Made by a program: the position numbers and the translations under genes. From CBDEFX01 sp965237635 (GTDB lineage: Bacteria; Chloroflexota; Dehalococcoidia; Lucifugimonadales; CAUZJF01), in the NCBI GenBank assembly GCA_965237635.1, contig CBDEFX010000002.1:496001-560000 (forward strand): a stretch of 64,000 nucleotides of DNA, given 5' to 3'. Below the pieces are notes generated by a model. That model saw nothing but the letters and a program-made list of their open reading frames with translations. It was not told the DNA's origin and did not search any database. Shown one piece after another: positions 36,039 to 43,964 of the stretch (positions are counted from its first letter, which is position 1; every line of letters begins with the position of its first letter).

Positions 36039-36860
36039 GTGTTAACCCCTCCCCCCTCCCCCCTCCTCCATCAGTTCATCAAGGAGAAAACGGCCCGGTC
36101 CCTGTCCCCGCAGACCATCGGATTCTACCGAGAAAAGCTCCAGTATCTTTGTAACCACTGTAACCACTTTGGCCTGTCGATTCTCAGCCTTGGAAGGTAG
36201 GATATCCATAAGCTTCTGATAGGGCTGCGGTGTAACCCTGGGGGCAAACACGCCTATCTGAGAGCCTGGCGCGCGTTCTACTTCTGGGCCGAGGAAAATG
36301 GGCTTATCAGCGGTAATCCCTGCTCCAGGGTAAGAGTCAGGGTCCCGAAGCCCTTGCGCCATGCTGTACAGATAGAAGACATTCCGAGGGTTCTAGCGGG
36401 TTGTGCCACGGTGCGGGACAAGCTCATCGTGTCTATGCTCGCCGACACGGGGCTTAGGCTCTCCGAGTTGAGCAGCATCAGTCTGAGCGATATGTCCTTG
36501 CAGACTCGGACCGTAAAGGTGTGGGGCAAAGGAGCGAAGGAGCGTGTTGTTAGGTACGGCCCTAGGACGGGTGCGCTGCTGGATGAATACCTTCACGCCG
36601 CAACGCCCACGGACTCTCTACTTGAGCTGAAGCCCAGGGGCATCTCGATCATGCTGAGCCGACTTGGTAAGGCCACGGGCGTCAAGTGCAACGCGCACTC
36701 CTTCCGGCGAACCTTCGCCACTCAGTCTGTGCGGAATGGCCTGAACCCCTTCCATATTCAGAGCTTGCTGGGGCATACGACTCTTGCGATGACACGTTTG
36801 TACGCTGAGCAAGTCGGGTCTGAGGACGCTATTGAAGCGTACAAGCCGATACTGACATGA
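36039..36860 (+). pseudogene. Tyrosine recombinase (integrase) with internal amber codon
   Basis: A single frame from GTG 36039 gives an N-terminal SAM-like domain (HQFIKEKTARSLSPQTIGFYREKL), interrupted by TAG at 36198-36200, then the catalytic domain: Arg in DTGLRLSELSSI, Lys in KGAKERVVR, HSFRRTFATQS, LLGHTTLAMTRLY (Tyr). All catalytic residues remain downstream of the stop; the part from 36354 could be translated alone but lacks the core-binding domain. Starts 18 bp from attL and reads away from it. Confidence 0.82.
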
Positions 36861-36902
36861 CACGGGCAGGCGGCTCTCCGCAGATGATGTGACTGAGGAT
36901 GA

Positions 36903-37031
36903 ATGACCGCGGGATCATCGACTGGGAAGAGCATCACCATGCTGCGGAGGTACATCGCGATCGTGGCAGGTGGGCTTGCTCAGGAGGCCAATGAGCGGTA
37001 CAGCCCTGGCGATGCGATAGGCATCCGCTAG
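36903..37031 (+). pseudogene. Possible C-terminal remnant of another tyrosine recombinase
   Basis: 42-aa frame: SITMLRRYIAIVAGGLAQEANERYSPGDAIGI resembles the final Tyr-containing helix and tail of phage integrases (R-R-Y, then Y-S-P-x-D). Short, so uncertain. Confidence 0.35.
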
Positions 37032-37096
37032 CAGTCCGCATTGATTCGCCACCCCGGCTAGCCTACAATGCGAGAGGGACGACAAGGAGGTAAAGA

Positions 37097-37333
37097 GTGG
37101 CAGCTGAGGCTTTCATCTTGATTGAGACTGAGGTGGGCAAGTCCCAGGATGTAGTAGGCGACCTGCGGGAGTTGTCCTGGGTGGAGAAGGTGGTCAGAGT
37201 GGTAGGTCCCTACGACGTCATCGCGATAGTTGAGGCACCGGACTTGAAGGCCGTCGGAGACGTGATTTCCAGTAGGATTCACAAAATCGAAGGATTGGTT
37301 CGTACTGTGACTTGTATGGCGATGCCTGACTGA
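37097..37333 (+). CDS. Stand-alone Lrp/AsnC RAM-domain protein
   Basis: 78 aa with only the ligand-binding RAM (AsnC_trans_reg) fold: AFILIETEVGKSQDVVGDLREL...VVRVVGPYDVIAIVEA...LVRTVTCMAM. No HTH. An AAGGAGG site lies before a GTG. Such proteins oligomerise and bind amino acids or partner regulators. Carriage on the tRNA-Lys element is unusual; the role is unknown. Confidence 0.85.
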   Translation: MAAEAFILIETEVGKSQDVVGDLRELSWVEKVVRVVGPYDVIAIVEAPDLKAVGDVISSRIHKIEGLVRTVTCMAMPD

Positions 37334-37341
37334 GGGGGCTC

Positions 37342-37614
37342 GTGGGCAATCGGTTTGGGAACAAGGGGTCTCCAGAATACAGGACCATTGTTGAGATGCG
37401 GCCTGGGGACGTTGAGCGGATAGCACACCCTGACCGCTATTGTGTGCAACAGGGCAGAGGTAAGAATAGCTGCTCCATCACCAGGATGGTCTGGAATATC
37501 AATCGGCGGCACAACGACCGTGTCTACAGGGCGAGACATGAGGGTGAAGGGGTAGTGGTGGTGAGGTGCATCCCCGCCGATGACCTAGGGGTGCCGGAGG
37601 CGAGCAGACCTTAA
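37342..37614 (+). CDS. Hypothetical protein, 90 aa
   Basis: Follows the RAM gene by eight bases from a GTG. Basic, no signal peptide or recognised domain. The end, RARHEGEGVVVVRCIPADD, looks like a genuine beta-rich product. Coupled spacing supports it as the second gene of a pair. Confidence 0.5.
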   Translation: MGNRFGNKGSPEYRTIVEMRPGDVERIAHPDRYCVQQGRGKNSCSITRMVWNINRRHNDRVYRARHEGEGVVVVRCIPADDLGVPEASRP

Positions 37615-37664
37615 AGTATTTTGCCCCTGTGAGTACTCTACTCCTACAATCCCTCAACCCCCAA

Positions 37665-37725
37665 ATAGTTTAAGGCACTACACACACAGGGTTAGATCTG
37701 TTTAAGGTAAAGGGGCGGGCCCGAC
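37665..37725. repeat. Repeated tttaagg / acacacaggg motifs
   Basis: tttaagg occurs at about 37668 and 37698, with acacacaggg between. A related acacaggggcag...tttaagg stands at 40802-40828 next to the XRE gene. Candidate operators or iterons of the element. Confidence 0.4.
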
Positions 37726-37758
37726 TACACGAGCGCCGCCCCCCCCACCCTCACGGCA

Positions 37759-39093
37759 TCAGGGCACGCGGGCCAAAGCCCACCTATTCTCTTCGTCCAG
37801 CAGCCACTGCTCGGACTCCACAAGCGAGACGCACGTCGCCTTTTCAATGTCTTTGTATGCCACTGCTCCAAGGGTTCCCAACGTCTTCATGACCTTCAAC
37901 GTGGTCGGTCTGCTTTGGCCAAGGGCCTTCTGCACCTCCTCAGACTTGAGAATGCCATCCTCCGCCCGGACCAGCGCCCGTACTACTCGCCTCCGCTCTA
38001 ATGGCATCGAGTCAAGGCCGATGCGGACTGCTAGCTGGACATCTTCCCGGCTCAGGGTGCGCCTGCCGCACGCTATTGCGTGGCCCCTTGCGAGGTTACA
38101 AAGCGCCGAGGCGAGCCGATGCGGTGCTTCCACCTCGGCTCTCTCGATCTCATACGTGAGTTCCTCGTACTTGACTGCCACGCTTCCCCTGCATCTCACA
38201 ACCCACAGCGCCACCTGCGCAATCACCGACACGAGCTCCTCGTCGTCACTGGCGGCGTCCCAGACCACGGAACCATATCCGCCCAGTTCCTTCCACAACC
38301 CTGTCAGGAACTCAGATGTAGCCTCAGCGCACGCCGTCACTTTTTGTCGGTAGCCGATTTCAGGGCGCATCGCGGCAATTAACTCGTCCGTGGTAGTGGT
38401 CTCGCTGCCTGTCTCCAGTTGGACAATGCGGTTGCCCAACCTGCCTAAAACTTTCCAGGCAGACTTGCTGAGCGGCGTGGTCGCTGCCAGCAATGCGAAC
38501 CGATAATCACCTACGTAACCGCGATGTCCGTGGGTGCCGCTGTCGGACTCGTATCCTTGGCCGTCCAAGACCCGCGTCAAAATGCCCAGATTCTTGGTCA
38601 GGTCTTCCTCTCGTGCGCTCAGCGTTGGCGCTAGATCCGGTACGATGAGAGCCCTGTGTTGGACGCGGGGCAACAGGTCATTCTGCGCCAGTTGAGCCGC
38701 CTGCCTGTTAGCCGCATGGGAAACGAACGACGCCGCCGTGAAGCTATCCGAGACAATGACGATGCCATCGTTCCGCAGCTCCACTCCCATTAGGAAGTTC
38801 AACGCCGTTGTCTTGCCGCTGGAGGCGGGTCCTTCGAGGACTAGTGCGGCGCAGCCTTCGGTTTCCTTCAACAGCAGGGAACACACCGCAGCAATACATG
38901 CCTCGGCGGCGTCCGCTATGCTGGGGGTGCTTGGGAAGTACCCGTGCACAACATCGAGGGCGGCGTCTATAGGCCGGGCCTCGGCCACATCTGCTGCCAC
39001 TACGGCGTTCGTTGTTGGGAAGTGTAATCGGGTCCTTTTTCCTTGCTTCCGCCCTGCGCGCCACTTCTCGGCCGGAATAAGTTCCTTTACCAT
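37759..39093 (-). CDS. P-loop ATPase with C-terminal winged-helix region
   Basis: 444 aa. Walker A LEGPASSGKTTALNF, a hydrophobic Walker B-like strand HRALIVPDLAP, then DYRFALLAATTPLS (sensor-like Thr) and WKVLGRLGNRIV (arginine-finger-like). The C-terminus (ILKSEEVQKALGQSRPTTLKVMKTLGTLGAVAYK) is a winged helix. This is the layout of a replicative or DNA-remodelling AAA ATPase of a mobile element, but no family is certain. Its ATG overlaps the stop of the Zn-finger-like gene (TGATG). Confidence 0.7.
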   Translation of the reverse strand: MVKELIPAEKWRAGRKQGKRTRLHFPTTNAVVAADVAEARPIDAALDVVHGYFPSTPSIADAAEACIAAVCSLLLKETEGCAALVLEGPASSGKTTALNFLMGVELRNDGIVIVSDSFTAASFVSHAANRQAAQLAQNDLLPRVQHRALIVPDLAPTLSAREEDLTKNLGILTRVLDGQGYESDSGTHGHRGYVGDYRFALLAATTPLSKSAWKVLGRLGNRIVQLETGSETTTTDELIAAMRPEIGYRQKVTACAEATSEFLTGLWKELGGYGSVVWDAASDDEELVSVIAQVALWVVRCRGSVAVKYEELTYEIERAEVEAPHRLASALCNLARGHAIACGRRTLSREDVQLAVRIGLDSMPLERRRVVRALVRAEDGILKSEEVQKALGQSRPTTLKVMKTLGTLGAVAYKDIEKATCVSLVESEQWLLDEENRWALARVP

Positions 39094-39464
39094 CAGGCCA
39101 CCTCCTCATCGAAGCGACCTAAGGGCGGCAGCAGAAGACGATAAATGACGCGCGTCGCCCACCCTCCCGTGTCGGTGTAGCGATTGCGCCCAGCGGCCCG
39201 CTTGTCCTCTTGGTGATGGTGTCGGCACAAGAATGGGTGGGACTGATGTATCCCTCCGCAAAACGTGCCCCGACCAGGATAGAACTTGAACACCTGCGGC
39301 GCACAGTAGGCTGGCTCGTTGCAGCCCTCGACCGTACAGTTTTCAGGCGCATTTAGCCGTATGCGTCTGAGCCTGGAAGGGGGTTCCCGGCGTCCCCAGC
39401 AGCGCCGACTCCCTAGAATTATCGACGCGTTGGCCGGATTTGTACCGTCGGGGGTGGGGAATCC
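39093..39464 (-). pseudogene. Zn-finger-like protein, 5' end cut by IS66
   Basis: Frame open from the IS66 boundary to TGA 39093-39095. Cys pairs C-T-V-E-G-C, Y-C-A-P, F-C-G-G and L-C-R-H-H-H suggest a compact zinc-binding domain like those in phage HNH-type or primase-associated proteins. No start codon lies before the IS, so the N-terminus was probably lost. Translationally coupled to the ATPase, suggesting a joint function. Confidence 0.5.
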
Positions 39465-40262
39465 GTAACTGTTCAGAGTTGAGGGGAAACGAGCAGGTTG
39501 CGGCAGTGGAGGAGTGGGTTAAGGTCGTTGGCCCTCCAGGTGCCAAAGAGGGATGCGAGAGCCATTTTGGTGTTGGTGCCCCGTTCAGAGCGAGTGCCGC
39601 CGCTGATCTTACGGCTGACCACCAGGTGCCGTAAGCTCCGTTCAGCCGCATTGTTCTCGGGTGGCACACCCGGGTGGGAAACGAAGACGAACAGTTCCTT
39701 GATGAACCGTTCTATGCGCCGGCAGAGCTTGGCTTGAGGCGCAGTATCGTCGTTGGAGAAGGGCTGGCACAGCGACAGCAGAAGTTTCTCCAGCATCAAC
39801 TGGTTGGGAGACGCTGACGGGTGTGAGCCAGACGCCGGTCGGCTGCGGGCGTCAGTGCACGCCTTTGCCCGGTCATAGAGTTGGCGCACCGCTGTAGCCC
39901 ATAGGGCGAGGCCCATGTCTTGAGGGTACAACGCCTCAAGCTCATTGATGTCCCGCAACAAGTGTACCCAGCAGCGCTGTTTGAGGCCGGGGTAGTGACT
40001 GTATGCAGCGTAGAAGTCACTCACCAGCACTCCGCTGAAGAGTCTGCTCTCGCCCTGACCGGGGGACTCGCCCAACACCTCGTCCACCACACCCTTGCCG
40101 CGGCCACGGCGTAGGAAGTATCGCTCCGTGGGAGTGCTGAAGGTCCAGACATAGCCGTTGGCCCCATCCTGCCGCCAGCCGGTCTCATCCGCATGCACTA
40201 CCGGAGAGCCACGTATGCGCTCCAGCATCTCAGCCACTACCGGTTGGGCCCGTTGGGCCGTG
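39465..40262 (-). mobile_element. IS66 remnant (3' portion)
   Basis: Encodes the C-terminal half of an IS66 TnpC-type transposase (AQRAQPVVAEMLERIRGSPVVHADETGWRQDG ... NNAAERSLRHLVVSRKISGGTRSERGT). Joined at about 40262 to IS1380 C through a short ggcc microhomology. Nearly identical, where they overlap, to the IS66 piece at 42593-43668, which instead lacks the 3' end. Confidence 0.88.
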
Positions 40263-40790
40263 GCCCGTCGCCGGGTCCCGCCCCGGCCTGCCAAGCCCGG
40301 GCCAGCAACTCGCGGCTCACCCGGTCGAGTTGACGGACGTGGCCCCACCGGAAGCTGCGTAGGAAGGTGCCCAGGGTGGATGGCGCCTTGACCGTGCCGC
40401 CCAGGGTGCAGGCCGTCCCCCCGGTGCGCAACACATCGGCGTCGTCAATGCAGTCGCCCCCAGCCAGCGCAGACGCCACCAGCGTCATCATCTTGTCGCT
40501 CGTGTTCGCCCGCCCCGGGGCATCGCCCAGGTCGAGGCGCTGCCGGACGAGTTCGGGCAGGCCGAGGTGCCGCGCCAGGGTGGCCGGAAGGAGCAGCCCG
40601 GCATTGGCCACCAAGCGGCGGTCGTCGAAGGTGATTTGGATCCGGTCGGGGTGGTTGCGTGGCAGCATCTACTGGTTGCTCCTTTTCCGGGGCCGTTTTT
40701 TTGCTACAAAACCATTATCCCAGAAGCACAGGAGCACCTTCTTGCCGCCTCAGGACGCTAACCCGACGCCCTCCTTCGGTGGATTCGGGC
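40263..40790 (-). mobile_element. IS1380 element C, 5' fragment only
   Basis: Left terminal repeat and the first ~135 codons of the transposase (start 40668), cut at GPGDGP by the IS66 junction. Confidence 0.9.
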
Positions 40791-40856
40791 TAAGGGACAG
40801 TACACACAGGGGCAGAAATGTTTAAGGTCCCAGGTCAGTGGCGACTCTTTGTTGAT

Positions 40857-41048
40857 CTACTTCGCCAGCGCCTCCTCGGCTAGCTTGTCAATCGTTTCAG
40901 CGATCTGTTCAGCCAAGTCTGGCTTCAGCTCTGATACGCCACGCTCCAGCTTGCTCAGCCAAGCACTGCTATAGCCCAGCTCCGCCGCCACTTCCCACTG
41001 GTCCAGGCCAGCGCGCATCCTCTGTATTGCTAGGTCCATGCCATCCAT
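40857..41048 (-). CDS. XRE-family HTH regulator
   Basis: 63 aa from ATG 41048 after an AGGGGG site. GLDQWEVAAELGYSSAWLSKLERGVSELKPDLAEQIAETID is a complete Cro/CI-type helix-turn-helix. Likely the repressor of the tRNA-Lys element. Preceded by an unusual hairpin (41071-41117). Confidence 0.88.
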   Translation of the reverse strand: MDGMDLAIQRMRAGLDQWEVAAELGYSSAWLSKLERGVSELKPDLAEQIAETIDKLAEEALAK

Positions 41049-41070
41049 TTGCCTCACCCCCTTTCAGGCC

Positions 41071-41117
41071 AAAAAAAAAGGCACGCGGCATCCCCTTTCG
41101 GAGATTCACCTCGTGCC
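41071..41117 (-). terminator. Two-stem hairpin with GAAA tetraloop and T9 tract
   Basis: On the minus strand: outer stem ggcacg/cgtgcc, inner stem atctcc-GAAA-ggggat, then nine T. It lies just before the XRE ribosome site, so it may be a terminator for upstream transcription or an attenuator of the regulator. Confidence 0.6.
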
Positions 41118-41139
41118 CTCATGTCCGCTGTCACGACCG

Positions 41140-41269
41140 GTTAGGGTCACGTCCCGTCAAGTGGTGTAAGAGTGCGTCATCCTGTTGATGTTGTTTAGGC
41201 GGCTGTCGCCTCCGCGAGATCGGCCTCTGGAGGAGCTTCGTTTAGGGTCAGCACGACAGGTGTGATGTA
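41140..41269 (-). pseudogene. 3' remnant of another transposase element (IS256-like end)
   Basis: Minus strand reads ITPVVLTLNEAPPEADLAEATAA then a stop, followed by gcactcttacaccacttgac, which looks like the terminal sequence of an IS256-type element. Cut by IS3 copy 2. Different from the complete IS256 at 52.8 kb. Confidence 0.4.
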
Positions 41270-41358
41270 TGAGGTGGTACCCAAAAACTAGACAACTGGC
41301 TAAGAGAGAGTCCAGCTCCTAAAATAACCGGCAACTAACCGACGTGGAGGAGCAGGAC

Positions 41359-41643
41359 ATGAAGCAGACGAGGAATAAGCACAGTCCGGCGTTCAAGGCC
41401 AAGGTGGCCTTGGCCGCCCTTGCGGGGGAAGAGACCATCGCCCAGCTGGCCAGCCGATTTGAGGTTCATCCCAGTCAGATTCACGCCTGGAAAAGGGCCC
41501 TGGCGGAAGGAGCCCCGGAGCTATTTGCCACCAATCAGAAATCCCAGGAGAAAGCCAAGGAAGCTCAGATTAACCACCTCTACCGGCACATCGGCCAGCT
41601 GAAGGTGGAACGCGATTTTTTGTCGGAAAGGTCCGGTCTATGA
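41359..41643 (+). CDS. IS3 transposase OrfA, copy 2
   Basis: Same protein as 4157-4441; HTH core ASRFEVHPSQIHAWK. Overlaps orfB as ATGA. Confidence 0.88.
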   Translation: MKQTRNKHSPAFKAKVALAALAGEETIAQLASRFEVHPSQIHAWKRALAEGAPELFATNQKSQEKAKEAQINHLYRHIGQLKVERDFLSERSGL

Positions 41644-42575
41644 GTCGCAGCATACGGCGAGCCATGATAGACCGAGACCACCAGCAGCTGTCTTTGGTGC
41701 GTCAATGTATCCTGCTGGACGTCAGCCGGGCCTCGGTGTACTACCGGTCGGTACCGACCAGGGCAGAAGACCTGGAGTTGATGGCCCTGATGGACCGTCA
41801 GTATTTGAAGACCCCCTTCTACGGCTCCAGGAAGATGAAGGCCTGGCTGCTGCAACAGGGCTATCTGGTGAGCCGAAAAAGGGTTCGAAGGCTGATGCGG
41901 TTGATGGGTCTGGAAGCCATCTACCGGCGTCCCAACACCAGCAAACCAGCGCCGGGACACCGGATCTTTCCCTATCTGCTGAAGGGAGTGGAGGTTAATC
42001 GGGTCGACCAGGTCTGGGCCGCGGACATCACCTACATCCCCATGCCGAAGGGCTTCCTGTACCTGGTGGCCATCATGGACTGGCACAGCCGGCACGTGCT
42101 GGCCTGGAAGCTCTCCAACACCATGGACACCAGCTTCTGCGTGGCGGCGTTGGAGGAAGCCCTGGGTAAGGGACGACCGGAGATATTCAACACCGACCAG
42201 GGGAGTCAGTTCACCAGTGAGGCCTTTACCCAGACGTTGCAGGAGCAGAGGGTCCAGGTCAGCATGGATGGTAAGGGTAGGTACCTGGACAACATCTTCG
42301 TGGAGCGGCTGTGGCGGAGCATCAAGTACGAGGAGGTGTATCTGAAAGCTTACCAGACCGTCGCCGAGGCCCGAACTGGGATCAATGCCTACCTGGAGTT
42401 CTACAACCGGCAGAGGCCTCACCAGGCTTTGGGCTACCGGACCCCAGCAGAGGTGTACCAACATGGTCAGGAAGAAAGGGGAGCAGCAGCTGAAGAAGCA
42501 GGGCTGCCATCGGGCTTGGTGAAACCTAGCGCAGGGGTGGGAGACTCTCTTAATTTAGCCCTCGTGCTGTCTTAA
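41640..42575 (+). CDS. IS3 transposase OrfB, copy 2
   Basis: 311 aa, identical in protein sequence to 4438-5373, with all DDE residues (ADITYI, NTDQGSQF, ERLWRSIKYEE). Confidence 0.92.
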   Translation: MSRSIRRAMIDRDHQQLSLVRQCILLDVSRASVYYRSVPTRAEDLELMALMDRQYLKTPFYGSRKMKAWLLQQGYLVSRKRVRRLMRLMGLEAIYRRPNTSKPAPGHRIFPYLLKGVEVNRVDQVWAADITYIPMPKGFLYLVAIMDWHSRHVLAWKLSNTMDTSFCVAALEEALGKGRPEIFNTDQGSQFTSEAFTQTLQEQRVQVSMDGKGRYLDNIFVERLWRSIKYEEVYLKAYQTVAEARTGINAYLEFYNRQRPHQALGYRTPAEVYQHGQEERGAAAEEAGLPSGLVKPSAGVGDSLNLALVLS

Positions 42576-42592
42576 TAATGGGGTCCACCTTA

Positions 42593-43668
42593 ATCCGCGG
42601 CCCGACCGTAGGGATGCCGGGCAACAAGCGGTTCGTCAAGCGGCATCAGCCTGAGAGGAACGGACCCCGTAAGCGTCGTCTCCACGGCTTTGCCCGACGG
42701 CGGATGGAACCCACGCAGCGGGTGATACATGCTCCTGAGTCGTGCCCGGAGTGCGGGACGGGCCTGTCAGGCGGCTGGGTTCAGCGGACACGAGAAGTCA
42801 TCGAGCTTCCGATGGTGCCAGCAGAGGTGATCGAGCACGTCTTTGTGGCCCGGATATGTCCGCTGTGCGACAAGCGGCGGTTGCCTCAAGAGCCGTTGGA
42901 GGGCTTAGCAATGGGGCGGCGGCGCTTGGGGGTCAACCTGGTGAGCCTTATTGTTACGCTGCGAGAAGAGGGGCGGCTGCCGGTGAGGAGCATCCAGTGG
43001 TACCTGCAAACGGTACATCAGTTGGAGCTGAGCGTGGGCGCCATCATTGACGTAGTACACGCCACGGCCCAACGGGCCCAACCGGTAGTGGCTGAGATGC
43101 TGGAGCGCATACGTGGCTCTCCGGTAGTGCATGCGGATGAGACCGGCTGGCGGCAGGATGGGGCCAACGGCTATGTCTGGACCTTCAGCACTCCCACGGA
43201 GCGATACTTCCTACGCCGTGGCCGCGGCAAGGGTGTGGTGGACGAGGTGTTGGGCGAGTCCCCCGGTCAGGGCGAGAGCAGACTCTTCAGCGGAGTGCTG
43301 GTGAGTGACTTCTACGCTGCATACAGTCACTACCCCGGCCTCAAGCAGCGCTGCTGGGTACACTTGTTGCGGGACATCAATGAGCTTGAGGCGTTGTACC
43401 CTCAAGACATGGGCCTCGCCCTATGGGCTACAGCGGTGCGCCAACTCTATGACCGGGCAAAGGCGTGCACTGACGCCCGCAGCCGACCGGCGTCTGGCTC
43501 ACACCCGTCAGCGTCTCCCAACCAGTTGATGCTGGAGAAACTTCTGCTGTCGCTGTGCCAGCCCTTCTCCAACGACGATACTGCGCCTCAAGCCAAGCTC
43601 TGCCGGCGCATAGAACGGTTCATCAAGGAACTGTTCGTCTTCGTTTCCCACCCGGGTGTGCCACCCGA
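42593..43668 (+). mobile_element. IS66 remnant (5' and central portion)
   Basis: Transposase reading GNKRFVKRHQPERNGPRKRR..., Zn-finger ESCPECGTGLSG...ICPLCDKRR, and the catalytic region VVHADETGWRQDG and LVSDFYAAYSHYPGLKQRCWVHLLRDI. It ends abruptly at HPGVPPE, where a few random codons follow to a stop at 43679-43681. Missing both the extreme 5' end (IS3) and the 3' end. Confidence 0.88.
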
Positions 43669-43685
43669 ACGCTTTTTCTAAGGGC

Positions 43686-43778
43686 CATGAAAGTACGAAA
43701 GGTTATCTAACTATATAGATAGAAATCATGTCTACTTTCATGCCCAGCATGTTGACTTAAATGTACTCTCTGTATTAC
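43686..43778 (+). promoter_or_regulatory. Inverted repeat and promoter before the RHH gene
   Basis: catgaaagta (about 43686-43695) and tactttcatg (about 43732-43741) form a perfect 10-bp inverted repeat around an AT-rich core. ttgact, 17 bp and ttacac follow. Candidate operator and promoter. Confidence 0.5.
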
Positions 43779-43790
43779 ACTGTTGACAAT

Positions 43791-43964
43791 ATGAAACGGT
43801 CTGGCATCAAGCCCAACACCAGCATTCGCATAGACCCTGAGGCGCTGTACCAGGCCCGCGTGGCCGCGGTCACGGCGCGCATGACCCTGGGGCAGTGGTT
43901 GGAGGTAGCGATAGCTGAGAAGGTTGAAAGGGACGCCAAGAAAGGGGGCAAAAATGCCAAGTAG
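43791..43964 (+). CDS. Ribbon-helix-helix-like small protein
   Basis: 57 aa from ATG 43791 (an in-frame ATG at 43761 is possible). KPNTSIRIDPEALYQARVAAVTARMTLGQWLEVAIAEKVERDAKK has the beta-strand plus two helices of CopG/ParG-type DNA binders. Almost no leader to the predicted promoter, so it could be leaderless. Overlaps the following HTH gene by 11 bases. Confidence 0.7.
   Translation: MKRSGIKPNTSIRIDPEALYQARVAAVTARMTLGQWLEVAIAEKVERDAKKGGKNAK

Larger units (their letters stand above)
41270..42592 (+). mobile_element. IS3-family insertion sequence, copy 2
   Basis: 1323 bp, essentially identical to 4068-5390. Inserted between the transposase relic and an IS66 gene whose first codons it removes or displaces. 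No matching flanking duplication. Confidence 0.9.
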
